A stretch of DNA of 64,000 nt from Actinomycetales bacterium (GCA_018970025.1 JAGWXF010000003.1:1-64000), one strand, 5' to 3'. Shown: positions 43,995 through 51,270, counted from the stretch's first letter. Notes: generated by a model not told the origin, from the letters alone. Translations and numbers: made by a program.

Positions 43995-44627
43995 CTAGTT
44001 CGGCAGCGAATTGATCGCGTGGCCGAGGATGACCAGCGCGCAGAAGGTCGAGACCGTCGACTGGACCATGAACAGGATCTTGGTGCGCACCCGCAAGGGC
44101 ATGGTGTCCGTGGGGCTGAAGGCGAGCAGGTTCGTGAAGGAGACGTACACATAGTCCAGCAGCCGAGGCTGCCAGTCGCCCTGGGCAAGGGCCTGCTGCG
44201 GGAATAGGAAGTCCGGGTACTCCACGCCACCCTCAGACCTGATGACTGGGTCGGCGGCATCGAGCCACCAGTAGATGAGACCGAAGGAGAGCATGTTGAC
44301 CCCCATGACCCCGAACCCAGCGAGCAGCAGCCGGATGGGAGCCTGTGATGACTGCTCCATGACCAGGGCCAGGAGCAGGAACGCGTTCGCCACGCAGACC
44401 GCCACCAGGACGGACAGGAAGGCAGACATCGCCAGGCGCACGCGAACGCTCGGTCGACTGCGCCCGGATGCCACCGCCCATACCAGCGGAGCACCCAGCA
44501 GCTCGAGCACGGCGACGATGCGATGCGGAGCCACGGTATCCGGGTTCTGGCTGAACCACTGCAGCACGGCGATGGCGACTACCACCGCCACCGCCCCGAC
44601 CTTGTCCAGGCTCATTCGCGAGCGCAT
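43995..44627 (-). CDS. DUF1345-like membrane protein with channel-like tail
   Basis: 210 residues with about five helices. The C-terminal part, YVYVSFTNLLAFSPTDTMPL then LFMVQSTVSTFCALVILGHAINSL, has the pore-loop-plus-helix layout of two-helix ion channels and DUF1345 proteins, but the K+ filter TxGYG is replaced by FSPTD. ATG 44627 follows CACGAT by six bases. Function unknown. Confidence 0.65.
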   Translation of the reverse strand: MRSRMSLDKVGAVAVVVAIAVLQWFSQNPDTVAPHRIVAVLELLGAPLVWAVASGRSRPSVRVRLAMSAFLSVLVAVCVANAFLLLALVMEQSSQAPIRLLLAGFGVMGVNMLSFGLIYWWLDAADPVIRSEGGVEYPDFLFPQQALAQGDWQPRLLDYVYVSFTNLLAFSPTDTMPLRVRTKILFMVQSTVSTFCALVILGHAINSLPN

Positions 44628-44679
44628 CGGGTCATCGTGCCAGCAGGTGGCTGGCCCCGGCTGCCCAACGCGCTGGGGA

Positions 44680-44695
44680 GCGCACTGAAGTGCGC
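44680..44695 (-). terminator. Hairpin just downstream of rnpB
   Basis: GCGCAC-TTCA-GTGCGC on the minus strand, ten bases after the RNase P RNA 3' end; followed by TCCCC. Confidence 0.5.
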
Positions 44696-44705
44696 ACTGA
44701 CGGCT

Positions 44706-45087
44706 GGGGACGAGTCGGCCTGTAAGCCGGCTTCTGTGGCCAGCGAACTGGCCGGTGATCATCCATCTGCGACTGCTGTTGCCAGCAGCCTGGTGCGGTC
44801 TACCTGCGGACATCGGGCGGGCCGCCCGTCCGCACAGGCCGGCGAACCGGCCCTCTTGACCTTGCTCCAGGTGGGGTTTGCCGAGCCGCCGCAGTCACCT
44901 GCGGCGCTGGTGGTCTCTTACACCGCCGTTTCACCCTTGCCCCGATCCCTCGGGGCGGTCTGCTCTCTGTGGCACTGTCCCGCGGGTCACCCCGGGTGGG
45001 CGTTACCCACCACCTTGCCCTGTGGAGGCCGGACTTTCCTCGACTGCTGCCATCGGCAGCCGCCGCGATCACCCGGCCGACTCGTCC
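44706..45087 (-). ncRNA. rnpB: RNase P RNA (class A)
   Basis: About 382 nt. The conserved 5' core reads GAGGAAAGTCCGGCCTCC then ACAGGGCAAGGTGGTGGGTAACGCC in part, and the 3' end ACAGAAGCCGGCTTACAGG. The two ends, GGACGAGTCGGCC and GGCCGACTCGTCC, pair perfectly as helix P1. The RNA processes tRNA 5' ends together with RnpA. The -10 box TAGCCT at 45099-45094 lies about seven bases upstream of the 5' end. Confidence 0.95.
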
Positions 45088-45093
45088 GCTCCT

Positions 45094-45099
45094 AGGCTA
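45094..45099 (-). promoter_or_regulatory. -10 box of rnpB
   Basis: TAGCCT on the minus strand, ending seven bases before the P1 helix. Confidence 0.55.
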
Positions 45100-45114
45100 C
45101 GGCACGCGGCGGCG

Positions 45115-45552
45115 TCACAGCATGCCGCAGGCCTGCTCCCAGATCGACGCGGGGACGCTGGCGTCGTCAGGCCTCACCCCATCCTGCACGATCGTGCCGC
45201 AGGACGTCTCCGGCGATGCCAGGACCCACCCGGAGTCGGTGGCGGCCAGGACATACTGCTCCTGAACCGATGGTCCCTCCTCCCCTGCGACTGTCGCCTG
45301 CACCACTGCCCAGCCGTCCGCGCACTCGAAGTCGTCGACGGACTCCACGGTCATCAGCGATTCCTGCAGGGCCGCGCCAAGCGCATTGCCGAAGGCGCCC
45401 GGATCGCAGTCGGCCGCTCCCTCGGTCCCGGATGCCGGGATCGTCCCCGCATCGTCGGGTGAGCACCCAGAGCCGAAGAAGGCCAAAGCGAACGCGGCCA
45501 ATGCGAGCACGGCCACGCTCGTGGTCGCACGGGTACGGTTTCGCATGTGCAT
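45115..45552 (-). CDS. Small lipoprotein of unknown function
   Basis: 145 residues. TTSVAVLALAAFALAFFGSGC is a lipoprotein signal peptide with Cys at about residue 30. The mature domain has two more Cys pairs candidates (ADCDPGAFG, FECADGW, TSCGTI, EQACGML) that may form disulfides. ATG 45552 has GGGAGG at good distance; ATG 45546 follows CACAAT by six bases. It is divergent from yaaA with the two 5' ends touching or overlapping by a few bases. Confidence 0.7.
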   Translation of the reverse strand: MHMRNRTRATTSVAVLALAAFALAFFGSGCSPDDAGTIPASGTEGAADCDPGAFGNALGAALQESLMTVESVDDFECADGWAVVQATVAGEEGPSVQEQYVLAATDSGWVLASPETSCGTIVQDGVRPDDASVPASIWEQACGML

Positions 45553-45558
45553 ATTGTG
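45534..45558. promoter_or_regulatory. Overlapping divergent starts and -10 boxes of yaaA and a lipoprotein gene
   Basis: Plus strand TACGGT (45534-45539) precedes GTG 45547 by seven bases. Minus strand CACAAT (45558-45553) precedes ATG 45546 by six. Each promoter lies inside the other gene's coding region. Confidence 0.45.
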
Positions 45559-46326
45559 CTGCCTCCCAGCGAGGGCAAGACAGCCCCCGGCCAGGGCGAG
45601 CCACTCGATCTGGCGGCACTATCCTTCCCCGGCCTCGGCCGAGCCAGGGCCCGGGCTCTGAGCGGCCTCATCAGGCTGTGCCGGACCGGTGAGCAGCAGG
45701 CTGCGCAGGCACTGGGGCTGGGCCCGCGTCAGCTCGGCGAGATTGCGGTGAACGCAAGGCTGCGCACGGCGCCGTGCGGTCCGGCGATCGAGGTCTACAC
45801 CGGCGTGCTGTTCGATGCGCTGGATGTCGGATCCCTCAGTCCCCGCGCGCGGCGACGCCTGGGCTCGATGGTCGTCATCTCATCCGCCCTGTTCGGCCTG
45901 CTTCGGCCCGATGACCGGATCCCCGCCTATCGGATGAGCGCCGACGCGCAGGTTCCGACGCTGGGACCGCTTGCCAGCCTGTGGCGGCAGCCGGTCAGCA
46001 CCGTGATCGCCGAGCAGTCAGGGCTCATCCTGGACCTCCGCTCGACCGCCTACGCCAGCCTCGGGCCGATCCCCGGCGCGGCATCAGGGCGATGCGTCAC
46101 GATTCGAGTGCTGCTCGAGCGCGCTGGCAAGCGCTCGGTCGTCAGCCACCACAACAAGGCGACCAAGGGTCGCATCGTCCGCGCACTCGCCGAGCACGGC
46201 ACGAGGGCCGCGAATCCGGCCGCGCTGGCCACTGACCTGCAGGAGCTGGGATTCCGCTGTGAGATGCGCCAGCCCGGCAGCGCGGCCGGCCCGGCCGCGC
46301 TCGATGTCATCGTCCGCGAGACATAG
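45547..46326 (+). CDS. yaaA: Peroxide stress protein YaaA/DUF328
   Basis: 259 residues. Motifs HIVLPPSEGK at the N-terminus, VYTGVLFDALD near 80, SALFGLLRPDDRIPAYRMSA near 110 and SHHNKATKGRIVRAL near 197 define the YaaA family. In E. coli the protein lowers free iron and limits Fenton damage during peroxide stress. GTG 45547 is used; there is no ribosome site. The stop is three bases from the convergent rnhA stop. Confidence 0.9.
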   Translation: MHIVLPPSEGKTAPGQGEPLDLAALSFPGLGRARARALSGLIRLCRTGEQQAAQALGLGPRQLGEIAVNARLRTAPCGPAIEVYTGVLFDALDVGSLSPRARRRLGSMVVISSALFGLLRPDDRIPAYRMSADAQVPTLGPLASLWRQPVSTVIAEQSGLILDLRSTAYASLGPIPGAASGRCVTIRVLLERAGKRSVVSHHNKATKGRIVRALAEHGTRAANPAALATDLQELGFRCEMRQPGSAAGPAALDVIVRET

Positions 46327-46329
46327 CGA

Positions 46330-47535
46330 CTAGGTGCCGTCGGGGGTCGGCACGTGTCGCAGGTGAGCCGACTCGGAGAACCCGAACATCGAGCTGTTCC
46401 CGTCGGCGAACCAGGCCAGGGTGGTGATCGAGCACGGCGACAGCTCCATCCGGAACAGGCTGTGCAGGCCGGCGTCGACCGCCAGGCTGACCATCACCTT
46501 GATCGGCGTGACATGGGAGACCACGATCACCCGGCATCCCCGATGACGCTCCATCACCCGACGTCGACCCCGGTCGACGCGATCGCGCACCTGCTCGAAG
46601 GACTCCCCGCCCGGCGGGGCGACGTCGGTGGCCGCGAGCCATTCGTCCAGGTGGGCCGGCCACCGATCGCGGACCTGCGCGAAGGTCAGGCCATCCCATG
46701 CGCCGAAGGCGCACTCCGCGAAGTCGTCGTCGACCTCGATGTCCGCATCGACCGCGGTCGCGATCACCTGCGCGGTCTGCCTCGTGCGCAACAGCGGCGA
46801 GGTGACGATCACGTCAGCGCCACCGCGGGCCAGCAGCTCCGAAGCGAGCGCCTCGGCCTGGCTGTAGCCGATGGGGGCCAGGGGCATGTCGCGTCCACCG
46901 CTGCCGCTGAAGCGCTTCTGCAGGCTGTACTCGGTCGCGCCATGGCGCGCCATGACCGTGAGCGTCGGAGCGCCAAGATCGCTCCAGCCGATCATCCGGT
47001 TCGGCGGCCGCTGCTCGATCAGGGCCCTGGCCTGCGACTGCTCGGCCTCCCCCACGACATCCTGTGCGTCCGGTGCCGCGACGGGGTGCGCCGCCGTTCG
47101 GTGGATCCGGGGCTCACCGGTCTCCTGGGCAAGGTCGAGCATCTCGTTGACCAGCGCATCTGCCAGCGCATTTGCGCTGCGCGGCACCCATGCGTATGTC
47201 ACCTGCCCCGGCGGCAGCACTGAGCGGGCGGCGAGGGCCAGCTCGCGCATGCCCGGGTGCTTGATCTTCCATCGTCCGGTCATCTGCTCGACCACCAGCT
47301 TGGAGTCCAGCCTGACCTCCACCACGGCAGCTGCATCCAGGGCGCGCGCCTGCTCGAGCCCGGCGATCGCACCCCGGTACTCGGCGACGTTGTTGGTGGT
47401 CGTCCCGAGGAACTCGGCCACCTCGATGAGGACCTCGCCGGTCACTGCGTCACGGACCACTGCCCCGTAAGCGGCAGGGCCGGGATTCCCCCTGGACCCG
47501 CCATCGGCCTCCACCACGAACGAGCGCGCCATCAT
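46330..47535 (-). CDS. RNase HI fused to a CobC-like acid/alpha-ribazole phosphatase domain
   Basis: 401 residues. The RNase HI domain covers about 1-140: EADGGSRGNPGPAAYG, NNVAEYRGAIAGLE and DSKLVVEQM carry the catalytic acidic residues. The histidine phosphatase domain covers about 195-401: VMARHGATEYSLQKRFSG (RHG), LRTRQTA and VVSHVTPIKVM. The same fusion in Mycobacterium tuberculosis (Rv2228c) has RNase H activity and a CobC-like phosphatase domain. Here it may supply the alpha-ribazole phosphatase missing from the cob operon. ATG 47535 overlaps the zinc-ribbon stop as ATGA. Confidence 0.9.
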   Translation of the reverse strand: MMARSFVVEADGGSRGNPGPAAYGAVVRDAVTGEVLIEVAEFLGTTTNNVAEYRGAIAGLEQARALDAAAVVEVRLDSKLVVEQMTGRWKIKHPGMRELALAARSVLPPGQVTYAWVPRSANALADALVNEMLDLAQETGEPRIHRTAAHPVAAPDAQDVVGEAEQSQARALIEQRPPNRMIGWSDLGAPTLTVMARHGATEYSLQKRFSGSGGRDMPLAPIGYSQAEALASELLARGGADVIVTSPLLRTRQTAQVIATAVDADIEVDDDFAECAFGAWDGLTFAQVRDRWPAHLDEWLAATDVAPPGGESFEQVRDRVDRGRRRVMERHRGCRVIVVSHVTPIKVMVSLAVDAGLHSLFRMELSPCSITTLAWFADGNSSMFGFSESAHLRHVPTPDGT

Positions 47536-48281
47536 GCCGTCAGGCCGGATTCCTCGGTGCGCACCAGGATGCGTCGGCACTCATCGCACCGGATGAGCTC
47601 GCTGGCCGGTGCCGACCGCACCCGCTCCAGCTCGTTCGGTGGGAGCTGCAGCCGACAGCCCCCGCACTGGCCACGATGCAGATGCGCCGCGCCAACCCCT
47701 CCGGCGTCAGCGCGGATCTTCTCGTAGAGCCCGAGCAGGTCGGCCGGCACAGCGGCGGCGATGGCCGCGCGTCGCTCGATCACGGCCGCGCGCTCAGCAG
47801 CGATGCCGGCCTGCAGGTCCGCGACGGCGGCTGAGCATGCGGCCTGCTCGACAGCCAGGGCATCGGCCTGCTCGGTCAGCACCTGCACGGCGGCGAGGGC
47901 ACCCTCGACCCTCTCCATGATCTCCAGCTCGACATCCTCCAGCTCGGACTGCCGGCGAGCCAGGGACTGCAGCTCATGCTGGAGGTTCTGCAGCTGCTTG
48001 GGATCGTTGATGCCGCCGGAGTCGAGCAGCTCCTGGTCGCGCCTGGCACGCTCGCGGACCTGCTCGACGTCAGCGTCGGCCCGGGCCTGGTCGCGCTGCA
48101 GGTCCGCCGCGATCACCCGGGCGGCCACCATCTCGTCTCGGACCCGGGCCAGTCGCGTATCGATCTCAGCGAGCTGCTGCGCCTCGGGCAGGGTGCGGGA
48201 CCTGTGGTCCAGCTGGGTCAGCCTGGTGTCCTGCTCCTGCAGCTCCAGCAGCCGGGCCTGGGCTTGGGGGTCGGCGTTCAT
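47532..48281 (-). CDS. Coiled-coil protein with C4 zinc ribbon
   Basis: 249 residues. A long coiled coil (about 10-180, Leu/Glu/Arg heptads such as LLELQEQDTRLTQLDHR) is followed by a zinc ribbon with ligands CGGC and CDEC near 210-245. The family is conserved between the Nif3 and RNase HI genes in actinobacteria, probably acting on nucleic acid or protein assembly; precise role unknown. AAGGAG precedes ATG 48281. Confidence 0.88.
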   Translation of the reverse strand: MNADPQAQARLLELQEQDTRLTQLDHRSRTLPEAQQLAEIDTRLARVRDEMVAARVIAADLQRDQARADADVEQVRERARRDQELLDSGGINDPKQLQNLQHELQSLARRQSELEDVELEIMERVEGALAAVQVLTEQADALAVEQAACSAAVADLQAGIAAERAAVIERRAAIAAAVPADLLGLYEKIRADAGGVGAAHLHRGQCGGCRLQLPPNELERVRSAPASELIRCDECRRILVRTEESGLTA

Positions 48282-49126
48282 TCGGGCACTCCTTGGCTGC
48301 GCGGGCGCGGATGCGAGCGGGGGACATGGGAGGTCCACGGGTCCGTCGGGATGGTGGAGACCAGCACCTCAACGCTACTGCCGGTACCGGCGAGATCCTC
48401 GCGCAACGCACCTGCCAGCACCTCCAGCCAGGGCCACTCCCCTGCCCAGTGGGCCACGTCGATCAGTGCGCAGGTCGACTCGGCAAGGTGATCCTGCGCG
48501 CGGTGATGGCGCAGGTCCGAGGTCACATAGGCATCGGCCTGCGATGCGGCCAGATCGAGCAGGCTGTCGCCGGCGCCCCCGCAGACAGCCACCGTCTGGA
48601 CGACGGCCATCGGGTCGCCCGCCACCCGCACCCCGTGCTCGGTCGCGGGCAGGATGGCCGCGACGTGCTCGGCGAACTGCTCCAGGCTCACCGGTGCCGG
48701 CAGGGTGCCCACTCGGCCGGTCCCCGTCAGCGGGTCGGCGAGGGGATCAAGCGGACGCAGTCCGCGCAGCCCCAGTGCCGTCGCCAGGGCGTCCGAGACA
48801 CCGTCAGTGGCATGGTCGGCATTGGTGTGGGCGCAGGTCAGGGCGATGCCATTGCGGATCAGTTCGTGGACAACCCGGCCCTTCGCGGACGTCGCCGCCA
48901 CGGAGTGCACGGGTCGCAGGAACAGCGGATGGTGCGTCACCAGCAGGTCGGCCTGCACGTCGATCGCCTCCTGCGCCACGGCACTGACCGGGTCGACCGC
49001 GAGCAGGATACGCCGGACGGATGCCCGAGGATCACCGCACACGAGGCCGATCGCGTCCCAGTCTGCGGCGAGGGTAGCCGGGTACCGCGACTCCAGCGCG
49101 GCAAGAACGTCGGCAACCGAGGGCAC
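48278..49126 (-). CDS. Nif3-like dinuclear metal-centre protein (DUF34)
   Basis: 282 residues. Metal ligands are present in VTHHPLFLRP (two His) near residue 67, AHTNADHA, and the C-terminal DVAHWAGEW (His, Glu). Nif3 proteins form toroidal hexamers and have been associated with GTP cyclohydrolase I-like functions; not proven here. GTG 49126 follows TAGCCT (49138-49133) by six bases. It heads a three-gene operon with the zinc-ribbon and RNase HI genes. Confidence 0.9.
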   Translation of the reverse strand: MPSVADVLAALESRYPATLAADWDAIGLVCGDPRASVRRILLAVDPVSAVAQEAIDVQADLLVTHHPLFLRPVHSVAATSAKGRVVHELIRNGIALTCAHTNADHATDGVSDALATALGLRGLRPLDPLADPLTGTGRVGTLPAPVSLEQFAEHVAAILPATEHGVRVAGDPMAVVQTVAVCGGAGDSLLDLAASQADAYVTSDLRHHRAQDHLAESTCALIDVAHWAGEWPWLEVLAGALREDLAGTGSSVEVLVSTIPTDPWTSHVPRSHPRPRSQGVPE

Positions 49127-49169
49127 CTGCGCAGGCTACCCGTCCATCGGCACCCGCACGCGGAGTCGG

Positions 49170-49175
49170 TAGCCT
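49170..49175 (+). promoter_or_regulatory. -10 box of tRNA-Val
   Basis: TAGCCT, ending six bases before the mature 5' end. Confidence 0.5.
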
Positions 49176-49181
49176 CAGCCC

Positions 49182-49257
49182 GGGCCTATAGCTCAGTTGG
49201 TAGAGCGCCTCCCTTACAAGGAGGATGTCGTCGGTTCGAGTCCGGCTGGGCCCACCA
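49182..49257 (+). tRNA. tRNA-Val (anticodon UAC)
   Basis: 76 nt with a complete cloverleaf: acceptor GGGCCTA/TGGGCCC, D arm GCTC/GAGC, anticodon stem CCTCC/GGAGG around loop CTTACAA, T arm GTCGG/CCGGC with TTCGAGT, and an encoded CCA end. A second, decayed copy of its 3' half lies at 50315-50366. Confidence 0.97.
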
Positions 49258-49299
49258 TTGCGGGCCAACGGTTTTCCCTCGCCGACAGGGCACGGCGGC

Positions 49300-49497
49300 C
49301 CGGCCATGACACAGATTCGGCACAGCTCCCCGGCGGCTCTCCGCTTCCCGCCGAGAAGCCCGAACGACAACGCGGTCTGCGAGCGGATCCACGGAGCCGT
49401 GCTGCGGGAGTTCTTCCGCCCGCACTTCCACCGCGGCCGGACCCCGCTGCAGGTCAAGCAAGAACTCACCAGGCGCCTAGGTCACGCTTCATCCTGA
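49300..49497 (+). pseudogene. Fragment of an integrase-core transposase
   Basis: In frame, FPPRSPNDNAVCERIHGAVL then REFFRPHFHRGR matches the end of rve-type transposase catalytic domains, including the last catalytic Glu in CER. Upstream catalytic Asp residues and the usual C-terminal region are missing, and no terminal inverted repeats are seen. It lies right after tRNA-Val, inside the region bounded by the tRNA 3' duplication. Confidence 0.6.
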
Positions 49498-49558
49498 CAA
49501 CCCAGCCAAGGCAACCCAGGTACAACCACTGTCACCCCATCCCGGGAACCGCAAGCCC

Positions 49559-49564
49559 TAGACT
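49559..49564 (+). promoter_or_regulatory. -10 box of the MNT gene
   Basis: TAGACT, six bases before GTG 49571. Confidence 0.45.
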
Positions 49565-49570
49565 GACCTG

Positions 49571-49861
49571 GTGGGCCGCATTCGCGAAGGCGTCTTTCGT
49601 CAGGCGCAGGAAATCAAGGGCCTGTTGCCCCGAAATCGAGCCCTTGACATCAGGGTCTTCGGGTCGGTTGCCCGCGCAGAGGATCGCGCGGATTCAGACG
49701 TCGACTTCCTGGTCCTCTTTGCGACAGGTGCATCGATTCTTGATCAAGTACATCTCCAGCGTGAGCTCACCGAGCTTCTGGGCTGCGAAGTTGACGTCGT
49801 TGCCCAAGGTGGCCTGAAGGAGCGCGACCGCCACATCCTTGCGGAGGCCGTCCCGTTGTGA
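49571..49861 (+). CDS. Minimal nucleotidyltransferase (MntA-like antitoxin)
   Basis: 96 residues. FGSVARAEDRADSDVDFLV, residues 30-48, is the GSx10DxD nucleotidyltransferase motif. Such proteins pair with HEPN toxins as type VII toxin-antitoxin modules, inactivating the toxin by AMPylation. The expected HEPN partner follows with a GTGA overlap but is broken. AT content is a little higher than the neighbours, consistent with acquisition. Confidence 0.8.
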   Translation: MGRIREGVFRQAQEIKGLLPRNRALDIRVFGSVARAEDRADSDVDFLVLFATGASILDQVHLQRELTELLGCEVDVVAQGGLKERDRHILAEAVPL

Positions 49862-50279
49862 CGCGCGGTGATGAACTGCGCAGATGAAGGATCGATACCC
49901 AGATGTGGACTGGGAAGGCCTCACTGGATTGCGCGTCGTACTCGCACACCTCTACCACAGAACGGAAGCGGCCCTCATTTGGAAGTTTGCAGCAGCCGAT
50001 GCACCGGCGCTTGCCTTGGCCTTGAAGGGATGAACGCGTCACGGTGAGCGGTTCCGCGCGAGAGCTGCGGGCCCATCACAGCACCCCCGTAGCCCTTCCT
50101 GATGAGCGATACGTCATCACACGTGCCTAGATGCACGGACCAGGGCGGTGCGGATCTTCGCGACCCGCTTGACGGCGACGGATGCCTACCGGCTGGCCAC
50201 GTCAGGTCAACGGTGCGCGAGTCAGGCCGGCGCACCCCCTCCGGGTCGTCCACTGAGTGAGCGACCCCTTGACATCAGG
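49641..50279. repeat. 14-bp exact repeat inside and beyond the MNT gene
   Basis: CCCTTGACATCAGG occurs at 49641-49654 (in the MNT coding region) and at 50266-50279. The bases after the second copy also resemble the MNT active-site stretch, so it may be a remnant of a second MNT gene. Confidence 0.5.
49858..50033 (+). pseudogene. Broken HEPN (HepT/DUF86) toxin gene
   Basis: The start GTG 49858 overlaps the MNT stop and encodes VTRGDELRR, a plausible HEPN N-terminus, before a stop at 49887. In another frame, 49884-50033 encodes MKDRYPDVDWEGLTG then LRVVLAHLYH, the conserved C-terminal part with the R-x4-H catalytic motif of HEPN RNases. About 60 middle codons are missing. The toxin should be inactive. 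Confidence 0.65.
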
Positions 50280-50314
50280 CTCAGGCTCGTCCGCTCGTCC
50301 AGGCAACACGCGAC
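50034..50314. other. Non-coding remnant stretch
   Basis: No convincing gene. Contains the second copy of the 14-bp MNT repeat near its right end. Short open frames here lack starts with any translation signal and have atypical composition. Confidence 0.5.
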
Positions 50315-50366
50315 GGCGTCCCTTACAAAGGGGATGCCGTCGGTTCGAGCCCGCGCGGGCTCACCA
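50315..50366 (+). pseudogene. Decayed copy of the 3' half of tRNA-Val
   Basis: 52 bp aligning without gaps to the anticodon-to-CCA half of tRNA-Val (42 of 52 identical), keeping CCCTTACAA, GTCGGTTCGAG and the terminal CACCA. No 5' half is present, and the T stem no longer pairs fully. It looks like the displaced 3' end left by an element that integrated into the tRNA. Confidence 0.7.
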
Positions 50367-50904
50367 CCGTGGCCGATGCGATGAGCTCCTCGAGCTGATC
50401 GGGGTTGGTCGGGCCGATGACCCGGGCGGCAATACGCCCCTGCTGATCCAGGATGACCGTGCTCGGCAGGGCAGCAGGCGGCACCCCCGGGATCGACCGC
50501 AGGATCGATCCATCCGCGTCCGCGATCACCGGGAAGTGGATCCCGAGGTCAGCCGCGAAGGCCGTTGCCGCAGCGCGCTCGTCCCGCACATTCACCCCGA
50601 CCACGGCAATCTCCGGGTGCGCTCGCGACGCTGCGACGAGCGCGGGCATCTCGTCCCGGCAGGGCGCACACCACGAGGCCCAGTTGTTGACGACCACCAC
50701 CGTGCCGCGCAGCTGCGCTACGTCGAGGTGGCCACCGTCCAGCGTCTGGCCAGCCAGGGACAGGGGCTCCCCGCGATCATCCGGCGCGTAGGTCTGCACT
50801 CCAGGCACGGCAGGGGTGTCGCGGCCGCAGGCCGAGGTCGCCCACGAGGCTGTTACGAGCACGGCAGACAAGGCCAGGGCCGTCAGTCGAGCGCGCTCCC
50901 TCAC
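50323..50904 (-). CDS. TlpA-like thioredoxin lipoprotein
   Basis: 193 residues. Lipoprotein signal with lipobox ATSAC near residue 26, then a thioredoxin domain with the active site NNWASWCAPCRDEMP near residue 75 and the cis-Pro region ALPSTVILD. It reduces disulfides outside the membrane, plausibly in copper or cytochrome maturation for the oxidase cluster. The final residues VVSPRGLEPTASPL are antisense to the tRNA relic, and the TAA stop lies in the relic's anticodon loop. GTG 50904 follows TAGCAT by six bases. Confidence 0.85.
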   Translation of the reverse strand: MRERARLTALALSAVLVTASWATSACGRDTPAVPGVQTYAPDDRGEPLSLAGQTLDGGHLDVAQLRGTVVVVNNWASWCAPCRDEMPALVAASRAHPEIAVVGVNVRDERAAATAFAADLGIHFPVIADADGSILRSIPGVPPAALPSTVILDQQGRIAARVIGPTNPDQLEELIASATVVSPRGLEPTASPL

Positions 50905-50910
50905 CCGTCG

Positions 50911-50916
50911 ATGCTA
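50911..50916 (-). promoter_or_regulatory. -10 box for leaderless tlpA-like gene
   Basis: TAGCAT, whose first three bases are also the stop codon of the upstream two-TM gene, six bases before GTG 50904. Confidence 0.45.
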
Positions 50917-51270
50917 GCCCGCATCCGGGTGCTGCTCCGCGTCGCTCTCGCGTAGGCGGCGCTGGTAGGTCCGCCAGGCGGCAAGCTCTGGATCCTGCGC
51001 CTCCTGCTCCGCCTCCGCCTCCATCCGAGCGACGCGCTCCCGCCATCTGCGGACGAAGCCCCCGCCCTCCTCGTGCTTGAAGCGATACCAGATCCACACC
51101 GCGAAGGCCCCGATCATCGGCCACTCGAACAGGTAAATCCAGGCACGCCATACGCCCTCGGTCGCGCGCATGGCCTCGATGACGGTGATCGACGTGCACA
51201 GGATCAGCACGATCACGAGCGGGACGTCGAGCTGCCAGAAATCCCGCATCCTGCTGCGTGACGGCCTCAT
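50914..51270 (-). CDS. Small two-helix membrane protein of the oxidase cluster
   Basis: 118 residues: two helices (VPLVIVLILCTSITVIEAM and WIYLFEWPMIGAFAVWIWYRF) and a cytoplasmic, charged coiled-coil-like tail (RWRERVARMEAEAEQEA). Unknown family. The start overlaps the CopD-like stop as ATGA, tying it to the oxidase operon; assembly or small-subunit role is likely but unproven. Confidence 0.65.
   Translation of the reverse strand: MRPSRSRMRDFWQLDVPLVIVLILCTSITVIEAMRATEGVWRAWIYLFEWPMIGAFAVWIWYRFKHEEGGGFVRRWRERVARMEAEAEQEAQDPELAAWRTYQRRLRESDAEQHPDAG

Noticed and set aside
49225-49497. A 90-codon gene starting inside tRNA-Val
   Set aside because: Its first residues are encoded by the tRNA itself; only the transposase-like part from about 49300 has meaning, as a fragment.
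50148-50955. Plus-strand open frames opposite tlpA
   Set aside because: They overlap a clear TlpA domain (WCAPC) on the minus strand and part of a tRNA relic; no conserved motif.
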